A stretch of DNA of 64,000 nucleotides from Amaurobius ferox (GCA_951213105.1 OX578150.1:25052022-25116021), one strand, 5' to 3'. Shown: positions 12,779 to 23,046, counted from the stretch's first letter. Program-made: numbers and translations. The notes: generated from the letters alone by a model not told the origin.

Positions 12779-13080
12779 GTCATATATTTAGTTTTCAGAT
12801 ATATAATGTTAAAAGTTATTAAATGGTAAGTACATAGTGAAAATAAAATGTGTAAAATATATATTTAAACAAGAAATAAGTTAAATAAATAAAGTATCTA
12901 TAGAAATATATATAAAGCATATGCCATTTAAATATTCTACAGAACATTATTAAACAACGCGTTGATATTTCGGTAATTTCATGGATTTAGGCTTAACAGC
13001 AAAAAACCCTCCGGCCGTGGACAGACACTCGCGAGAGAGACTGCCGGCCTCAGCGATAAGCGCGCGTTTGCGCTTCGCGT

Positions 13081-13090
13081 CGCGAAAGGG
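13081..13090 (-). repeat. piggyBac right terminal inverted repeat
   Basis: CGCGAAAGGG, followed by TTAA at 13091-13094. It complements the left terminal repeat exactly. Confidence 0.9.
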
Positions 13091-13747
13091 TTAAAATAGG
13101 TATTAAGGGTGTGAAACAGATAGGGAAGGGAGGAGTTTTGATAGAGCTTAACTCATCAGAAGACAAAGTAAAACTAGACAGGGAACTAAAGAACAACAAA
13201 AAGATAATAGAAAAGTTAGAGGTAGTGGATCCGAAAAAGAGACTCCCTAAGATAATAATCTACGATGTACCCACTGAAATCACAAAAGAACAGTTGCTAG
13301 AGGGAATTGAAACCCAAAATGAGGGAATAAAATCAAAGGAAAATGAAATAATGTTCAAAATAGAAAAGGGGGGAAGACATCACTGGGTTGTAGAGGTCTC
13401 CCCGGAAAATTTCAAACAAATGACAAGAATAGGAAAACTAAATATTTCATGGGGAAGCTTTGGGTTAAAAGAATTTAAACAAGCATGCGCTGCTTTAACT
13501 GTCTACGGTTCGGCCACACTAAACAACGCTGTGACAAGAAGAAAGTATGCAATTTTTGCGGCAAAGAAAATCACGACATTAAGCAAAGAAAATCACGACG
13601 AATGCAATGCTAAGGTCCCTAAATGTATTAACTGTCATGAGTACAACGTTAAGTTTGGGGATAAATTAATAACTAGACATCCGGGTTTAGACGGGAAATG
13701 CCCCATAAAAACTCTGGAGCTATGGAACCTAGAAAAAAGAACTAATT

Positions 13748-14584
13748 ATGGAAATAATGAATAATACAAACTTAAAAACAATAAAAATCGCTCAGATCAA
13801 CTTAGGTAACGCCAAAGCCGCAATGGCACAACACAAAATTGACACTGAGGATTTTGACTACATACTAATACAGGAACCCTATTCAAAAGATGGAATAATC
13901 CTAGGAATAAAAATCAGCAGTAGAGTAATACATACTAATTTAGAAACCCCAAAAGCGGGTATAATAGTTAATCAAAATAAATATAGCTACGTAGAAGTAA
14001 TTAATACAGCAACAGTGGTAGGCATAATAATAAAATTAGACAAACCGGTCCTGCTCGTCTCTTGTTATTGCCCCCCTGACAGTAATATGGAAAATGAATT
14101 AAATATACTCGAAACGCTAATTTCCAAATATCCAGTTTTAGATATAGTAATCTCTGGGGATTTTAACGCCAAAAGTTTAGTTTGGGGACAAGACAAGGAA
14201 AATCCGCGAGGTAAACTAGTACTAGATTTCGTAGCAGCTCATTTCCTCGTAATCGAGAATGATCCGTTCCCCCCCCCCAACATTTTCTTGTAGCAGGGGA
14301 AGAAGCTGGGTAGATTTGACCTTGACAAGGTCCGCATCAGGAAGAGACTTAATCTCAGATTGGATGGTTAGAGACATGGTAACTTGTAGCGATCACCAGC
14401 TGATCACGTTTAAACTAAACTCTAATTTCTCCCTCCCCAGCTTTTGAAAGGTATAGAACAAAAAACTTAGACTTCTTTAAACTAAAGATTGAACTCAATA
14501 AAATATGGGAAAACTGCACAAACTTAGATACAGAAGATTTGGAAGACCTGATAGGATCCCTGACAAGTCAGATTCAAAGCGCGT
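13748..14584 (+). pseudogene. A1 ORF2, endonuclease part
   Basis: Begins at ATG 13748, overlapping the end of ORF1 by 17 bp in a different frame, an arrangement usual in this LINE group. AP-endonuclease motifs in order: IAQINLGNAKAAMAQ, YILIQEPYSKDG (catalytic Glu kept), LLVSCYCPPD, DIVISGDFNAKSLVWG, SWVDLTLT, and CSDHQLITF (catalytic His). A frameshift lies in the C-run near 14272 and another near 14440. The EN-RT linker is interrupted at 14584 by half-LINE B1, and ORF2 resumes after the repeated 16-bp target at 19046. Confidence 0.85.
14569..14584. repeat. B1 target-site duplication, left
   Basis: CAGATTCAAAGCGCGT (16 bp), repeated at 19046-19061. It lies within A1 ORF2 and both copies still read QIQSA in the ORF2 frame, which pins the insertion precisely. 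Confidence 0.92.
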
Positions 14585-15341
14585 CGAAAGCCCAGACCAT
14601 CCGTCTCGTCCGAGGACTTAGAGAAGCAATTTGGATGGCCGGGAAAATTTTTGTATAGTGGAGTCCGACCTCCCTGACCATGGTCCCCAGCCGGGAACGA
14701 CCAGCACCCCCCACAGGGCCACAAGGGCACCACATAGCGGGCATTTATTAAACATCAAGTAGTTTTATACAAACTGCAGCAAACAGTGCTGTAAGCTAAA
14801 GCTCGAGATTTACCTTTGAAACATAAACAAAACAACACATCAAACAAAACACTGCAAAAACACGGCAAACAACAAATAGGAGTCAGACAGAGATTTAAGG
14901 TAGTTTCATGTTATGTACACCCCATGAAAATTCAAATTATGAATATCCAAAATGAATGGAATATTCAAAAGAAAAGATTTAAGAATTTAAATAAAAATTT
15001 ACAGTTTTAAAAGTCTAAATTCTGCTGTGAAGAAAATAGAGAATTAAGATTTAAAAATTAAAAGATCAAGCGTAAAGGATTTAAGATCACATTTAAGATC
15101 ACAATCGAGTGAAGCAGAAATCAGTACGTTAAAATTTATAATTTTGAGATTAATAAGGAGACAGAGAAAATGTTTTAGGTAGATTCATATAATGCACTCC
15201 CGTTAAATATTCAAAATGAAAACAAAAATGCCATGAGTATCCGAAATGGTTAGTATATTCAAAGGATTTAAGGTTTTGATTGAATTTACAGTTTTAATAA
15301 TTCGATTCTGCAGTGATGAAAAATATTTAAATAAGATTTAG

Positions 15342-15387
<46 letters not shown>

Positions 15388-15625
15388 GAAGGATCTAAAA
15401 TCACCCGATTCAAAATCACTGAGAGACATTACCCGATCAAAGGATTTAACAAAGAATTACGTTCTCAAACAGACATTCAGCCTCAGTCACAGCATTATCA
15501 AAATAACAAAGTAAACACAAAAATAACATAGTAAACACAAAAACAACATATTAATACAAAAGAAAACAAAACAAACCGTGGTGAGATATCTCAGAAGTGT
15601 AGATTTTCCACATTGTTCAATATTT
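14585..15625 (-). other. B1 3' UTR
   Basis: Non-coding. The terminal segment (GCCCAGACCAT ... GGCCGGG ... TTTATTAAA, plus strand) and the GGAGTCAGACAG motif near 14880 match the B2 3' region (39310-39660), which shows common descent. A pure A-run of about 34 bp at 15350-15383 reads as poly-T on the coding strand. No ORF2 remnant is visible. Confidence 0.7.
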
Positions 15626-17659
15626 TCACAATGTTCTTTGTAAGGCATGGATTTTCAATAGTTCATTTCGAAGAGCAGAGCAACTGGATCTGTCTCGTGC
15701 GTTGTGACAGGTGTTCCAACCCAGGGACGGGTCTCTAAGGTTAGCAGAAGTACAATTTGGGCACTGAGTATCAACAGATTTACAGTTTTTAAAGGAGTGA
15801 GTACCCGACGAACACTGGCTGCATTTGCTCGAAGGTTGACGGCAGGTGGACGCGGAATGGCCAAAGCCCTGACAGCGGAAACAGATCCTCAAGGAGACAT
15901 ATTTCTTGATAATAATGTAGTGGAAATGAAAGTAAAGTTTCTTGATTTTCAATAGTTTTCCAGCAGCTTCAATGTTAATCAATATTATCCAATTATTAAG
16001 GCCCTTTTTATTTACAAATGATTTCACAATTCCAATTTCATGCAATTCTTCAGGTGGTAGGTATTTAAGAAGCAATGGTTCAATGTCACTCTCCGTGAGG
16101 GTCAGAGGGACGTTAAATAATATAAGCTGTGTTTTACGGGTTGTCGGACGAGTAATATCAAAATGTCGGGTGAGTTCAGATCCCTCAAATTTCTTCAAAA
16201 GAGTATCTATATCGTCCTCCCCACGACAAGTAATGTTAAATGTATTCTGGTTTACTGTTGAGATATTATGTATATTTACATCAGTTGGACAATTGGAGTC
16301 AAGAAGATCGTTCTTAAGAAGGTCCATCGTTCGGGAGGGGTCTCTACCCCGAAAAAGCACGCTTGTGTAAGCAGGCACAATAGGAGTTCCAGGTGTTCCA
16401 GGTTCAGCGTTCACAGAGTGTGTTGCATCTCTATTCACAGATGAAGAGATTTCCCGAAGATCTTGAGCTATGGAATGTGAGAGTTCAGCGATTTCCGAAG
16501 AAAGGGTTGTTTTCGTAAGGTTCAGCTCCTCGTGGACAGAGTTCGAGACATCTTGTATTGTCTGAGAGATCTCAGCAATGGGAAAAGAAGTGCATGATTC
16601 CAGAATGCTAGGTGAAGGGGTACGAGTCATTTCAGTCAGTTCTGTAGTTATAGAAGTTTTAAGATGTTCAAATTCTGTATGTAATGTTTTTTTGATTTCG
16701 TGCAGAGTTTGAGTAAAGTCATTTGAAGGAGTTTGAAAGTTTGTAGGATGACAGTTGGATTGAATTGTGGCAAGTTTTTTCTCCAGGTACATCAGATGAT
16801 CGTCGGAGATTTGGACCATGTCCACTAGATATGTGTAAATCTGGGAGCAGGACCGGAGGATACGTTGGGAAGCGGTTCCCATCAGTTCTACATCAGGAGT
16901 CACAGGTTCACTAGAGGATCCAGGTTCTTCAGAAGTCAAAGGTTCGTAAAAGGGAAAAGCCTGAGGAGAGGTTTCCTCAGGAGGGAGGAGGTCCTTCTCT
17001 CCTCCAGAGGTACAATTTTTTACATCAAGCAAAATTTCAACAGAATCAGTGGCCGAAGGAGAAGGTTCATCAGAAGGAGGGTAAGAGTCCATCCAATTCG
17101 CTGAGAAGGGTTCAAGGTACGGATAGTCCGCCAGAGTTCCAGAAAAGGAGACAAGGAGCGGAGGATCATCAGGAGATTTTGTCAAAGCTACAGAGGTCTC
17201 AGCATCAAGACGAGGAGTCAAAGGAGGAGGCTCACAAGGAGGCAGCTGAAGCGGAGGAGGAATAGAAGACTCTAACTCCAAAGATGCAGAGGGGCCAGCT
17301 CGTCGAAGAGAAGACAATTTATCAGAATAGAGAGCATTGAAGCGGTCAAGACGGGGGTGTGATGATGCCGAAGCACATTCCAGACGTTCAAAAAGCGGGA
17401 AGGTATCAAGGCCAGAGCCGCCAAGGCAACGAGGAGTGAAATTTCTGTCCTTTCCAGAGGAAAAACGGTAATCAAGGCACCGAAGCGAGGGCGTCGAGTG
17501 ATGAAATGCAGGAACACGTTGTGAGTTTCTCGAGGAAGAAGGCGTGTCACAATAACGACGGTTAGTTCGATATCGAGCAAGTCCACGATCAGGCACAGAA
17601 GAACGTCGACAAGGAGAGTCAGGTTCGGAATCGTAATCACAAGAGTTTCCTTTGTACAT
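15626..17659 (-). CDS. B1 ORF1, intact 677-residue gag-like protein
   Basis: An uninterrupted ORF on the minus strand (ATG 17659, stop 15626). It has a Ser/Pro/Arg-rich N-terminus (about 1-230), then a helical coiled-coil-like region (about 260-420; QTLHEIKKTLHTEFEHLKTS). An RRM-like region follows (about 440-585; YTSVLFRGRDPSR ... TQLILFNVPLTLTESDI), then CCHC knuckles from about 593: CFRCQGFGHSASTC, CSQCSSGTHSFKNC, and CPNC...C...C. It ends ELLKIHALQRTL, like other Jockey/I-type ORF1s. It probably binds RNA and forms the RNP. It is the only full-length ORF1 here without stops, which suggests recent activity or selection. Related to D ORF1 in domain order. Confidence 0.85.
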   Translation of the reverse strand: MYKGNSCDYDSEPDSPCRRSSVPDRGLARYRTNRRYCDTPSSSRNSQRVPAFHHSTPSLRCLDYRFSSGKDRNFTPRCLGGSGLDTFPLFERLECASASSHPRLDRFNALYSDKLSSLRRAGPSASLELESSIPPPLQLPPCEPPPLTPRLDAETSVALTKSPDDPPLLVSFSGTLADYPYLEPFSANWMDSYPPSDEPSPSATDSVEILLDVKNCTSGGEKDLLPPEETSPQAFPFYEPLTSEEPGSSSEPVTPDVELMGTASQRILRSCSQIYTYLVDMVQISDDHLMYLEKKLATIQSNCHPTNFQTPSNDFTQTLHEIKKTLHTEFEHLKTSITTELTEMTRTPSPSILESCTSFPIAEISQTIQDVSNSVHEELNLTKTTLSSEIAELSHSIAQDLREISSSVNRDATHSVNAEPGTPGTPIVPAYTSVLFRGRDPSRTMDLLKNDLLDSNCPTDVNIHNISTVNQNTFNITCRGEDDIDTLLKKFEGSELTRHFDITRPTTRKTQLILFNVPLTLTESDIEPLLLKYLPPEELHEIGIVKSFVNKKGLNNWIILINIEAAGKLLKIKKLYFHFHYIIIKKYVSLRICFRCQGFGHSASTCRQPSSKCSQCSSGTHSFKNCKSVDTQCPNCTSANLRDPSLGWNTCHNARDRSSCSALRNELLKIHALQRTL

Positions 17660-19045
17660 GTTTAAAGTTATAGTTCTTCTATTTAGTACCCGAAATATCA
17701 GAGTTTATATATTGTTTATATCATTCAAATGATCCAACAAAGTAGGTATTTCCATATAAATCAATTTATACAGTATCAATAAATTTATGTAGATAAGATC
17801 AATAAATTTATGTAGATTTACACAGTATCAGCTATTTCCAATTTAATGAGCTTGAGAAGACCAGTGTTTTCAAAGAAGATCCGAATATAACAGCAGTCAA
17901 GAAAAGGGGACACAGGAAGGACCAAGAAAAAGGGGGAAGGTGAGCAGTATCGAGCAGATAACAAAAAGGGATGAGGAAGAACTAACAAAGACTCCAGAAA
18001 AAAAAACCGGCTCGATCGGAGCAACAGGAAAGAAATAAGAGCAAAAAAGGGGAAGTTAAGATGAGACCAGGCAGAATGAAGAAGAAGAATCGGATAAAAA
18101 GTTAAAAAATGGAGCTAGAGACATGGAAAAAATATTCCAGGTTGATGAAGGTAAACTAATCTGAAAAACCGAAGGGGAAGAGTCTAGAGTCAACAGAAAA
18201 AACTTTAGTGTTGCCACTCAAAAAGTATCAGAAAAATGAAGACAGGCGTTCCAAATTAAAAAGGGGGGGAGAGGAGGGGAAACCGACTCAATGAACCCAA
18301 GTTCAAGAATTTTAAACAAATTTAAGAAGAAAACATAACGACCTCTGGAAAAAGTACGAAACCGGTCCAGTGTAAAATAAAAGCATATGAAGTGATTGAA
18401 GACGTTGGTATCCAAGCAGAAAAATGATTTAATATTTAACTGTGGAATTTTCCAGGTATGTTAACTGTAACCATTAAAACTGAAATCGAAGAATATTAAA
18501 TAACAGCTGTGGGAAAAGGGAAGAAGAGGAATCCAAAAGTGGCTCGAGCAGCCGGGCCAGGATCACTACCAGAAAAAAGGGGGGACACGCAGTTCAACAT
18601 CTACACACGAAATCCAAAGAGAATACAAAAATGGAGACATTTTGAAAATGAATTTACATATATAATTAATGCTTCAAATTAAAAATACCTTTTCATTTAT
18701 CAAAGACAAATCATCATATAATATTAATATACAGTTAAAATTTAGATAGATTAAAATATAACATGATATTTACAGATGTATAAACAGACCAGTGTCTGTT
18801 TTCAAGCACTTCTCCCTTACAATTGAAATGGCTAAAAAATAGAATATTTACATTTTTAAAGTTGAGATATCTCACCATAAAAACTTCAGAAAATAGAAAC
18901 AAATATATCGCTGCGTAGCTGAGGTCAGGGGCTTCAATAAATGTGCAGGTTTTAAGTTCTACACTCAGAATTCACACTTCCAGGGTTCAATAATGAAGAC
19001 GAGCAAAAAAGGCGTTATCACATCATGAAAGCGAAAGTCGGACCC
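17660..19045 (-). other. B1 5' UTR
   Basis: About 1.4 kb of AT-rich non-coding DNA ahead of ORF1 (minus strand). Direct repeats AGATTTACACAGTATCA/ATTTATACAGTATCAATAA occur at 17763-17830. B2 retains only about 250 bp of this region, so B2 is 5'-truncated relative to B1. Confidence 0.6.
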
Positions 19046-19061
19046 CAGATTCAAAGCGCGT
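19046..19061. repeat. B1 target-site duplication, right
   Basis: CAGATTCAAAGCGCGT, identical to 14569-14584. Confidence 0.92.
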
Positions 19062-21835
19062 GTAAAAACTCTTCAAAAGAAAGCAAAAATATTAACGATA
19101 AACGTAAAGTTCCCTGGTGGAACACTAAAATATATATAACTAGGAAAAAGGTTAGAGCACATAGGAGAAAATTTCAAAAATCAACAGGCGAAGAAAGAGA
19201 AAAGTTAAAAATAGAATATAAAAAAGAATTAGCAAAATACAAAAGACTAATATTAAAATCTAAAGAAGACTGCTGGCGAGCATATCTGAACTCAGTCACA
19301 CCAAAGAACGCATTCGGAACCCATTACTCTATTGCTAGAGGTAAAGCCGTCAAACCCACAAAAGTATCGCTTCTCAAAAAGGACGACGGGACAATGACGG
19401 AAGACGTGCAGGATACAATAGACGAACTCTTAAAAACATTCTTTAAAACGGACTCACATCAGAATGAGACAACAATACAAAAATTAATAAGGAATAGCAT
19501 AAATGAGGAAAATAATAACAATACTGAAGATGATCCCCCCTTTACCATCGAAGAAGTTCAGGATACCCTTAGAGGCATGAACAGGGGGAAAGCTCCGGGA
19601 TGGGAAGGAATTCCGCTTGAGGTTCTAGACCACTTCTTTTATGCAGATAGAACAAAATTTACTAGGGTTCATAATAGATGCCTGGAAGAATCCCTTTTTC
19701 CAAAACAATGGAAGAGAGCAATCTTGGTACTCTTTAATAAAGAGGGCAAAGCTCCTTCTGATCCAAACAGCTACAGACCAATTTGTCTACTGACGGCCTG
19801 GAGCAAAGTTTTGGATAGATTAGTAACCACCAGAGTACAGACTTATTTACTAAAAAATGGCAGGATGAATGATAACCAATTTGGCTTTACCCAGGGAAAA
19901 AGTACTGAAGATGCACTTAATGCAGTAGTTAATAATATTAGAAACAATAAAAGAAATAAACTAATAACAGCAATCGTTTCCCTGGATATCAAAGGAGCGT
20001 TTAATAACCTCTGGTGGCCAGCAATATTGAGAGCACTCAGGAAGAAAAAGATTCCTGATAATTTATTCAAAATTATTAATAGCTTTCTTAGTGACAGAAG
20101 TGTCACAGTCAGGACTCCAGCTGAAATAACACGTGAATATAACTGCGGGTGCCCACAAGGCTCAAATTCTGGTCCACTTCTATGGAACCTTGTGGCTGAT
20201 GAAGCTCTCAATCTTTTCAGCAATAATTCTTATGTTCGCATCCAGGCATACGCGGATGACTTCATTATAATAGTAAGTGCAAGCTCTAGACCCAAGTTGC
20301 AACTAGAAACCAATAGGGCGCTAAAAACTTTAAACAACTGGAGTAAAAGCGTTAAATTAGAATTTAGCCCCGAAAAATCTAAGGTTATGATAGTTGCCAA
20401 AGCAGGAATTATGAGGACGTTACCCACAATTAAGTTGGGAGAGACCACAATTAAAAATTCAAACGAAATAAAGTACTTAGGAATTACTATAGACAGAAAA
20501 CTAAATTGGACACAGCACGTGAAAAATTTGAAAGAAAAGATAGGAATGTTAAACAATAATTTAAAAAGAATAAGTAGGGTGTCATGGGGTCTAAAAGGTA
20601 ATACACTTAAAGCAATATACGCAGGAGCAACAGAGAGATTAATAACCTACGGAAGTAGTATATGGTGGGACAGCGGCTCAAGAGTAGCCAATAAAGTAAA
20701 AGTTGAATTAATACAACGTCAGACATTGCTTATGATCGCTAGATGCTATAGAACAGTAGCAACAAATGCGCTATAGGTTTTGACAGGAATCCCACCTCTC
20801 CCATTAACGTTAGATATCGAAAGCAAAATTGTAAAAGCATTTAAATTCAAGGAAAATTTGGAATTTGAAAATCTTGAAATAAATTATGAAGAAACCCCAG
20901 CACCACCGTTAAGCATATTTCCATATAGAATAAAAAGCATAATCTGGGAGAAAAATCCCCCAGACCAAAAACAAATAGAAGTCTATACCGATGGTTCCAA
21001 AATTAATAATAGGGTAGGAGCAGGATATCAAATCAGAGAGGATAACATAATAATAAATGAAGATAAATATCGACTATCAGACAATGCATCCGTATACCAG
21101 GCGGAATTAATAGCAGCCACAAAAAGTATAGAAAAACTAATAAACTTAAACATAGAAAATCAAAAGATAAAAATCTATATAGAAAATCAAGGAGTTCTAA
21201 TGGCGCTAGAGGAAACGAGTATAAGAAATAAACTGGTAAACAACTTAAAAGGCCTAATACTAAAATTAAAAACCAAAAATAAAGTAATAATGAATAAAAT
21301 TAAGAGTCATGTAGGTCTTGAAGGAAACGAAGAAGCAGACAGACTAGCTAAAGAAGGGACTCAAAAGGAAACCATAGACGTAACAGTTAAAACTCCCAAA
21401 AACTCAATAAAAACATTATTAAAAATAGAACGTCTCAAAAAAGGGCAGAATCAGTGGGACACATCAGAAAACGGAAGAGAAACTCATAAATATTTTCCAA
21501 AAGTAAGCACCAAAAGGTTAGAAACGGATTTCTATTTAAATCAGCTAATGACAAATCACGGATCTTTCCCAAAATATTATAATAGATTTAGAGTAAAAAC
21601 CGGCTCCTCCTGTAAATGTGGAAACACAGAAGCGGATCTCTCCCATTTAATTCGAGAATGCATTCCAATCAAAGAAAGGGTCAACAGATATCTAAAAAAT
21701 AGGGAAATAAATGAAGAAACTCTCATCAAAATTACAAAAAATAAAGAAACGAAACTAAAAATAAGGGAACTAATTAAAGACATTCAAGAGAATGAAAGCG
21801 AGTGGTTCGACACTGAAACAGACAAACCCAAGTGA
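19062..21835 (+). pseudogene. A1 ORF2, reverse transcriptase and RNase H part
   Basis: Continues ORF2 after B1. RT fingers/palm motifs: FTIEEVQDTLRGMNRGKAPG, SYRPICLLTAWSK, NQFGFTQGKSTEDAL, SLDIKGAFNNLWW, GCPQGSNSGPLLWNL, and the active site YADD at 20249-20260. A single in-frame TAG (20774-20776), where A2 has a glutamine codon, separates RT from RNase H. RNase H carries YTDGSKI (Asp), YQAELIAA (Glu), the third acidic box reading IENQG here (IDNQG in A2), and EEADRLAKEG. A C-terminal finger CKCGNTEADLSHLIREC follows. Stop 21833-21835. The GCPQGSxSGPxLWN box fits the R1/LOA/I group. Confidence 0.88.
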
Positions 21836-22771
21836 TGTCCAACCCAAACAAATAATAAAGACCTGAGAAACCGAGGGAAGAAATAAACATAAAAACCGCT
21901 CCGGCGGGACAAAATAAAAAGGTTTGTAATATAAAAACCGCTCCGGCGAGTCAAATTAAAAAGAGAACAAAATATAAAAACCGTTAAGGAAGGGCAAACT
22001 AAAAACTCATAAAATATAAAACCGTTAAGGCGGACAGTGATAAAAACAAAATAAAATCTTAGAAAAACTGTCAAGGCAGGATAAATAAAAAGGAAAAAAA
22101 CACTTATAAAACCGCTAAGGCGGAAATCTAAAAAGTATAAAATTAAATAAAACGGCCAAGGTCGATAATAAAAATATTTAAGAGATATGCGCTCTGTAGG
22201 TCACTGCCAGTGTCCTTTCCTAGGTGTAGGCCTGTGTGTGCCAGGTTTTGGTGGTTTTCCTCGCACGTGAACGCAAATGCGGCACAGCTCCTCGTTAAAA
22301 GTCCTACCACCATAGGCTTCCAAATTGCGGAACAGAGGGGGTTGCGGTAGGTCTTCGGCATTAAAATCTTTGTTTGTATAGGGGTCAAAATTCATTGTTT
22401 CTCTATTGGCTAGAAATTCCTATCTCTCATTAAAATGTCTTGGATCTTTGTCTAAATTCGCACGTTATTCCAAATTTTCTCTTCTCCTTTCGGCTAAAAT
22501 TGTGCTTCAAAATTCAGCTATTCAAAATTGTCAGATCTTGGATGAGTCTCCCCAAGGAGCCAAACTTGCAAAACTCTACCACCCCAGGTAATGCCTATGT
22601 TTGAAAAGTGGAAGACATGGGCAGGAGCGACGTGTGGTTGTGGTGACTGGAGAACAAGAAAGCGGCCCCGTCCGGGGAGGGAGAGCTGTCGCACGGCAGA
22701 TCATAAGTGATAGTTGGGTGCCTCAAAACACCCCCTGCAATGTCAGAATGACAGGCGCAGGTAAGATAATC
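21836..22771 (+). other. A1 3' UTR
   Basis: Non-coding and shared with A2 (46211-47177). The proximal part is the seven-unit stem-loop array (21896-22164). The distal part holds AGAGATATGCGCTCT, GGTGTAGGCCTGTGTGTGCC, GGGTTGCGGTAGGTCTT, GATGAGTCTCCCYAAGGA, CACCCCAGGYAATGCC and CACCCCCTGCAATG blocks, all conserved in A2. Conserved blocks in a 3' UTR suggest recognition by the element's reverse transcriptase. It ends just before TTACCCTACTG. Confidence 0.75.
21896..22164 (+). repeat. A1 3' UTR stem-loop array (7 units)
   Basis: Seven 12-nt hairpins of form NNNN-loop4-NNNN at 21896, 21938, 21981, 22022, 22068, 22112 and 22153, spaced 41-46 bp and separated by A-rich spacers. Sequences: CCGC-TCCG-GCGG, CCGT-TAAG-GCGG, CTGT-CAAG-GCAG, CCGC-TAAG-GCGG, CGGC-CAAG-GTCG. 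Stems change in a compensatory way (CCG/CGG versus CTG/CAG; G-C versus G.U), which indicates RNA-level constraint. Unit 3 (CCGT-TAAG-GAAG) is decayed and unit 2 has one mismatch. Confidence 0.8.
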
Positions 22772-22782
22772 TTACCCTACTG
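22772..22782 (+). other. Junction 11-mer TTACCCTACTG (A1/C1)
   Basis: TTACCCTACTG between the A1 3' end and the C1 5' end. The same 11-mer ends every element of the chain (24673, 35922, 37061, 38963, 47178). It is interpreted as the duplicated target of site-specific insertion. Confidence 0.75.
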
Positions 22783-22789
22783 CCCCCCC

Positions 22790-23046
22790 CCCTCGGGGAC
22801 CAGTGAAAACAAATTGATATATAGTGTTATAAAAGCGATTGAATCGAGTGTCTGGATTGTGATTTTGAGTATCCTTGAAATTTTCTTTAGTCTGGTCCTA
22901 GAGTCGGTGCCTTGGCGTGGCCGGGGGGCTCCCCTTAACGGGGCGAGATCCGACTCAGTGAAAATATTGGAACCATCAGTGCTCACAGTTATTAGATATC
23001 TCTAAATATAAACTTTTATTTGAGATAGAATTTTACTTAGCCGAAA
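22790..23046 (+). promoter_or_regulatory. C1 5' UTR with paired segments
   Basis: Two 7-bp perfect pairings are visible: GGACCAG (near the 5' end) with CTGGTCC (about 22890-22900), and GAGTCGG (about 22904) with CCGACTC (about 22950). A third hairpin lies inside the second (CCCC-TTAA-CGGGG). In C2 the second pair is GAGTCGG/CTGACTC, a G.U substitution that keeps the stem. Function unknown; it could be translation or RNP assembly. Confidence 0.5.

Larger units (their letters stand above)
10610..13090 (+). mobile_element. piggyBac DNA transposon
   Basis: A 2,481-bp element flanked by TTAA on both sides (10606-10609, 13091-13094). Terminal inverted repeats are CCCTTTCGCG (10610-10619) and CGCGAAAGGG (13081-13090). 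It encodes one piggyBac-type transposase with two frameshifts. It lies inside A1 ORF1, and removing the element plus one TTAA restores the interrupted reading frame, which confirms both boundaries. It postdates A1. It is probably immobile on its own but could be moved by a related transposase. Confidence 0.93.
9387..13764 (+). pseudogene. A1 ORF1 (gag-like), split by piggyBac
   Basis: Start ATG 9387 is chosen because the A2 copy shares it (43624), not the upstream ATG 9210. The N-terminal half is a long charged coiled-coil-like region (DISELKALLTEMEDL; ESLFQKERVHMRELYS). A frameshift lies near 10070 and a stop at 10280-10282. A degenerate Pro/Arg repeat (RAPPFRQADRAP-type) spans 10430-10490. 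The frame runs into the piggyBac TTAA at 10606 and resumes exactly after 13094, so the insertion was frame-neutral apart from its own length. C-terminal CCHC boxes are in a shifted frame at 13491-13532 (CFNCLRFGHTKQRC). A 22-bp tandem duplication at about 13559-13602 breaks the second knuckle. Stop 13764. Confidence 0.8.
14585..19045 (-). mobile_element. Half-LINE B1 (ORF1-only non-LTR element)
   Basis: A 4,461-bp minus-strand insertion flanked by the 16-bp duplication CAGATTCAAAGCGCGT. Read 5' to 3' on the minus strand: a long AT-rich 5' UTR (19045-17660), an intact 677-residue ORF1 (17659-15626), and about 1 kb of non-coding 3' sequence with an AATAAA-type signal (TTTATT on the plus strand near 14741). 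No EN, RT or RNase H sequence is present anywhere. A second copy (B2) has the same architecture, so the lack of ORF2 appears to be a family trait comparable to mammalian HAL1 half-LINEs. Confidence 0.85.
9044..22771 (+). mobile_element. Non-LTR retrotransposon A1 (with piggyBac and B1 inserted)
   Basis: An R1/LOA/I-group LINE in order: 5' UTR, ORF1, EN-RT-RNase H ORF2, stem-loop-array 3' UTR. Its 5' boundary is set where similarity with A2 begins (ACCGTTTGGATTCCG at 9044 and 39245). A2 extends a further 270 bp upstream, so A1 is probably 5'-truncated. About 6.9 kb of its length is later insertion: piggyBac 10610-13090 and half-LINE B1 14585-19045. It ends immediately before TTACCCTACTG. Many frameshifts and stops make it non-functional. 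Confidence 0.85.

Noticed and set aside
22790..22970. HDV-like ribozyme at the C-element 5' end
   Set aside because: The second stem lies wholly downstream of the first, so the pseudoknot order needed for an HDV fold is absent.
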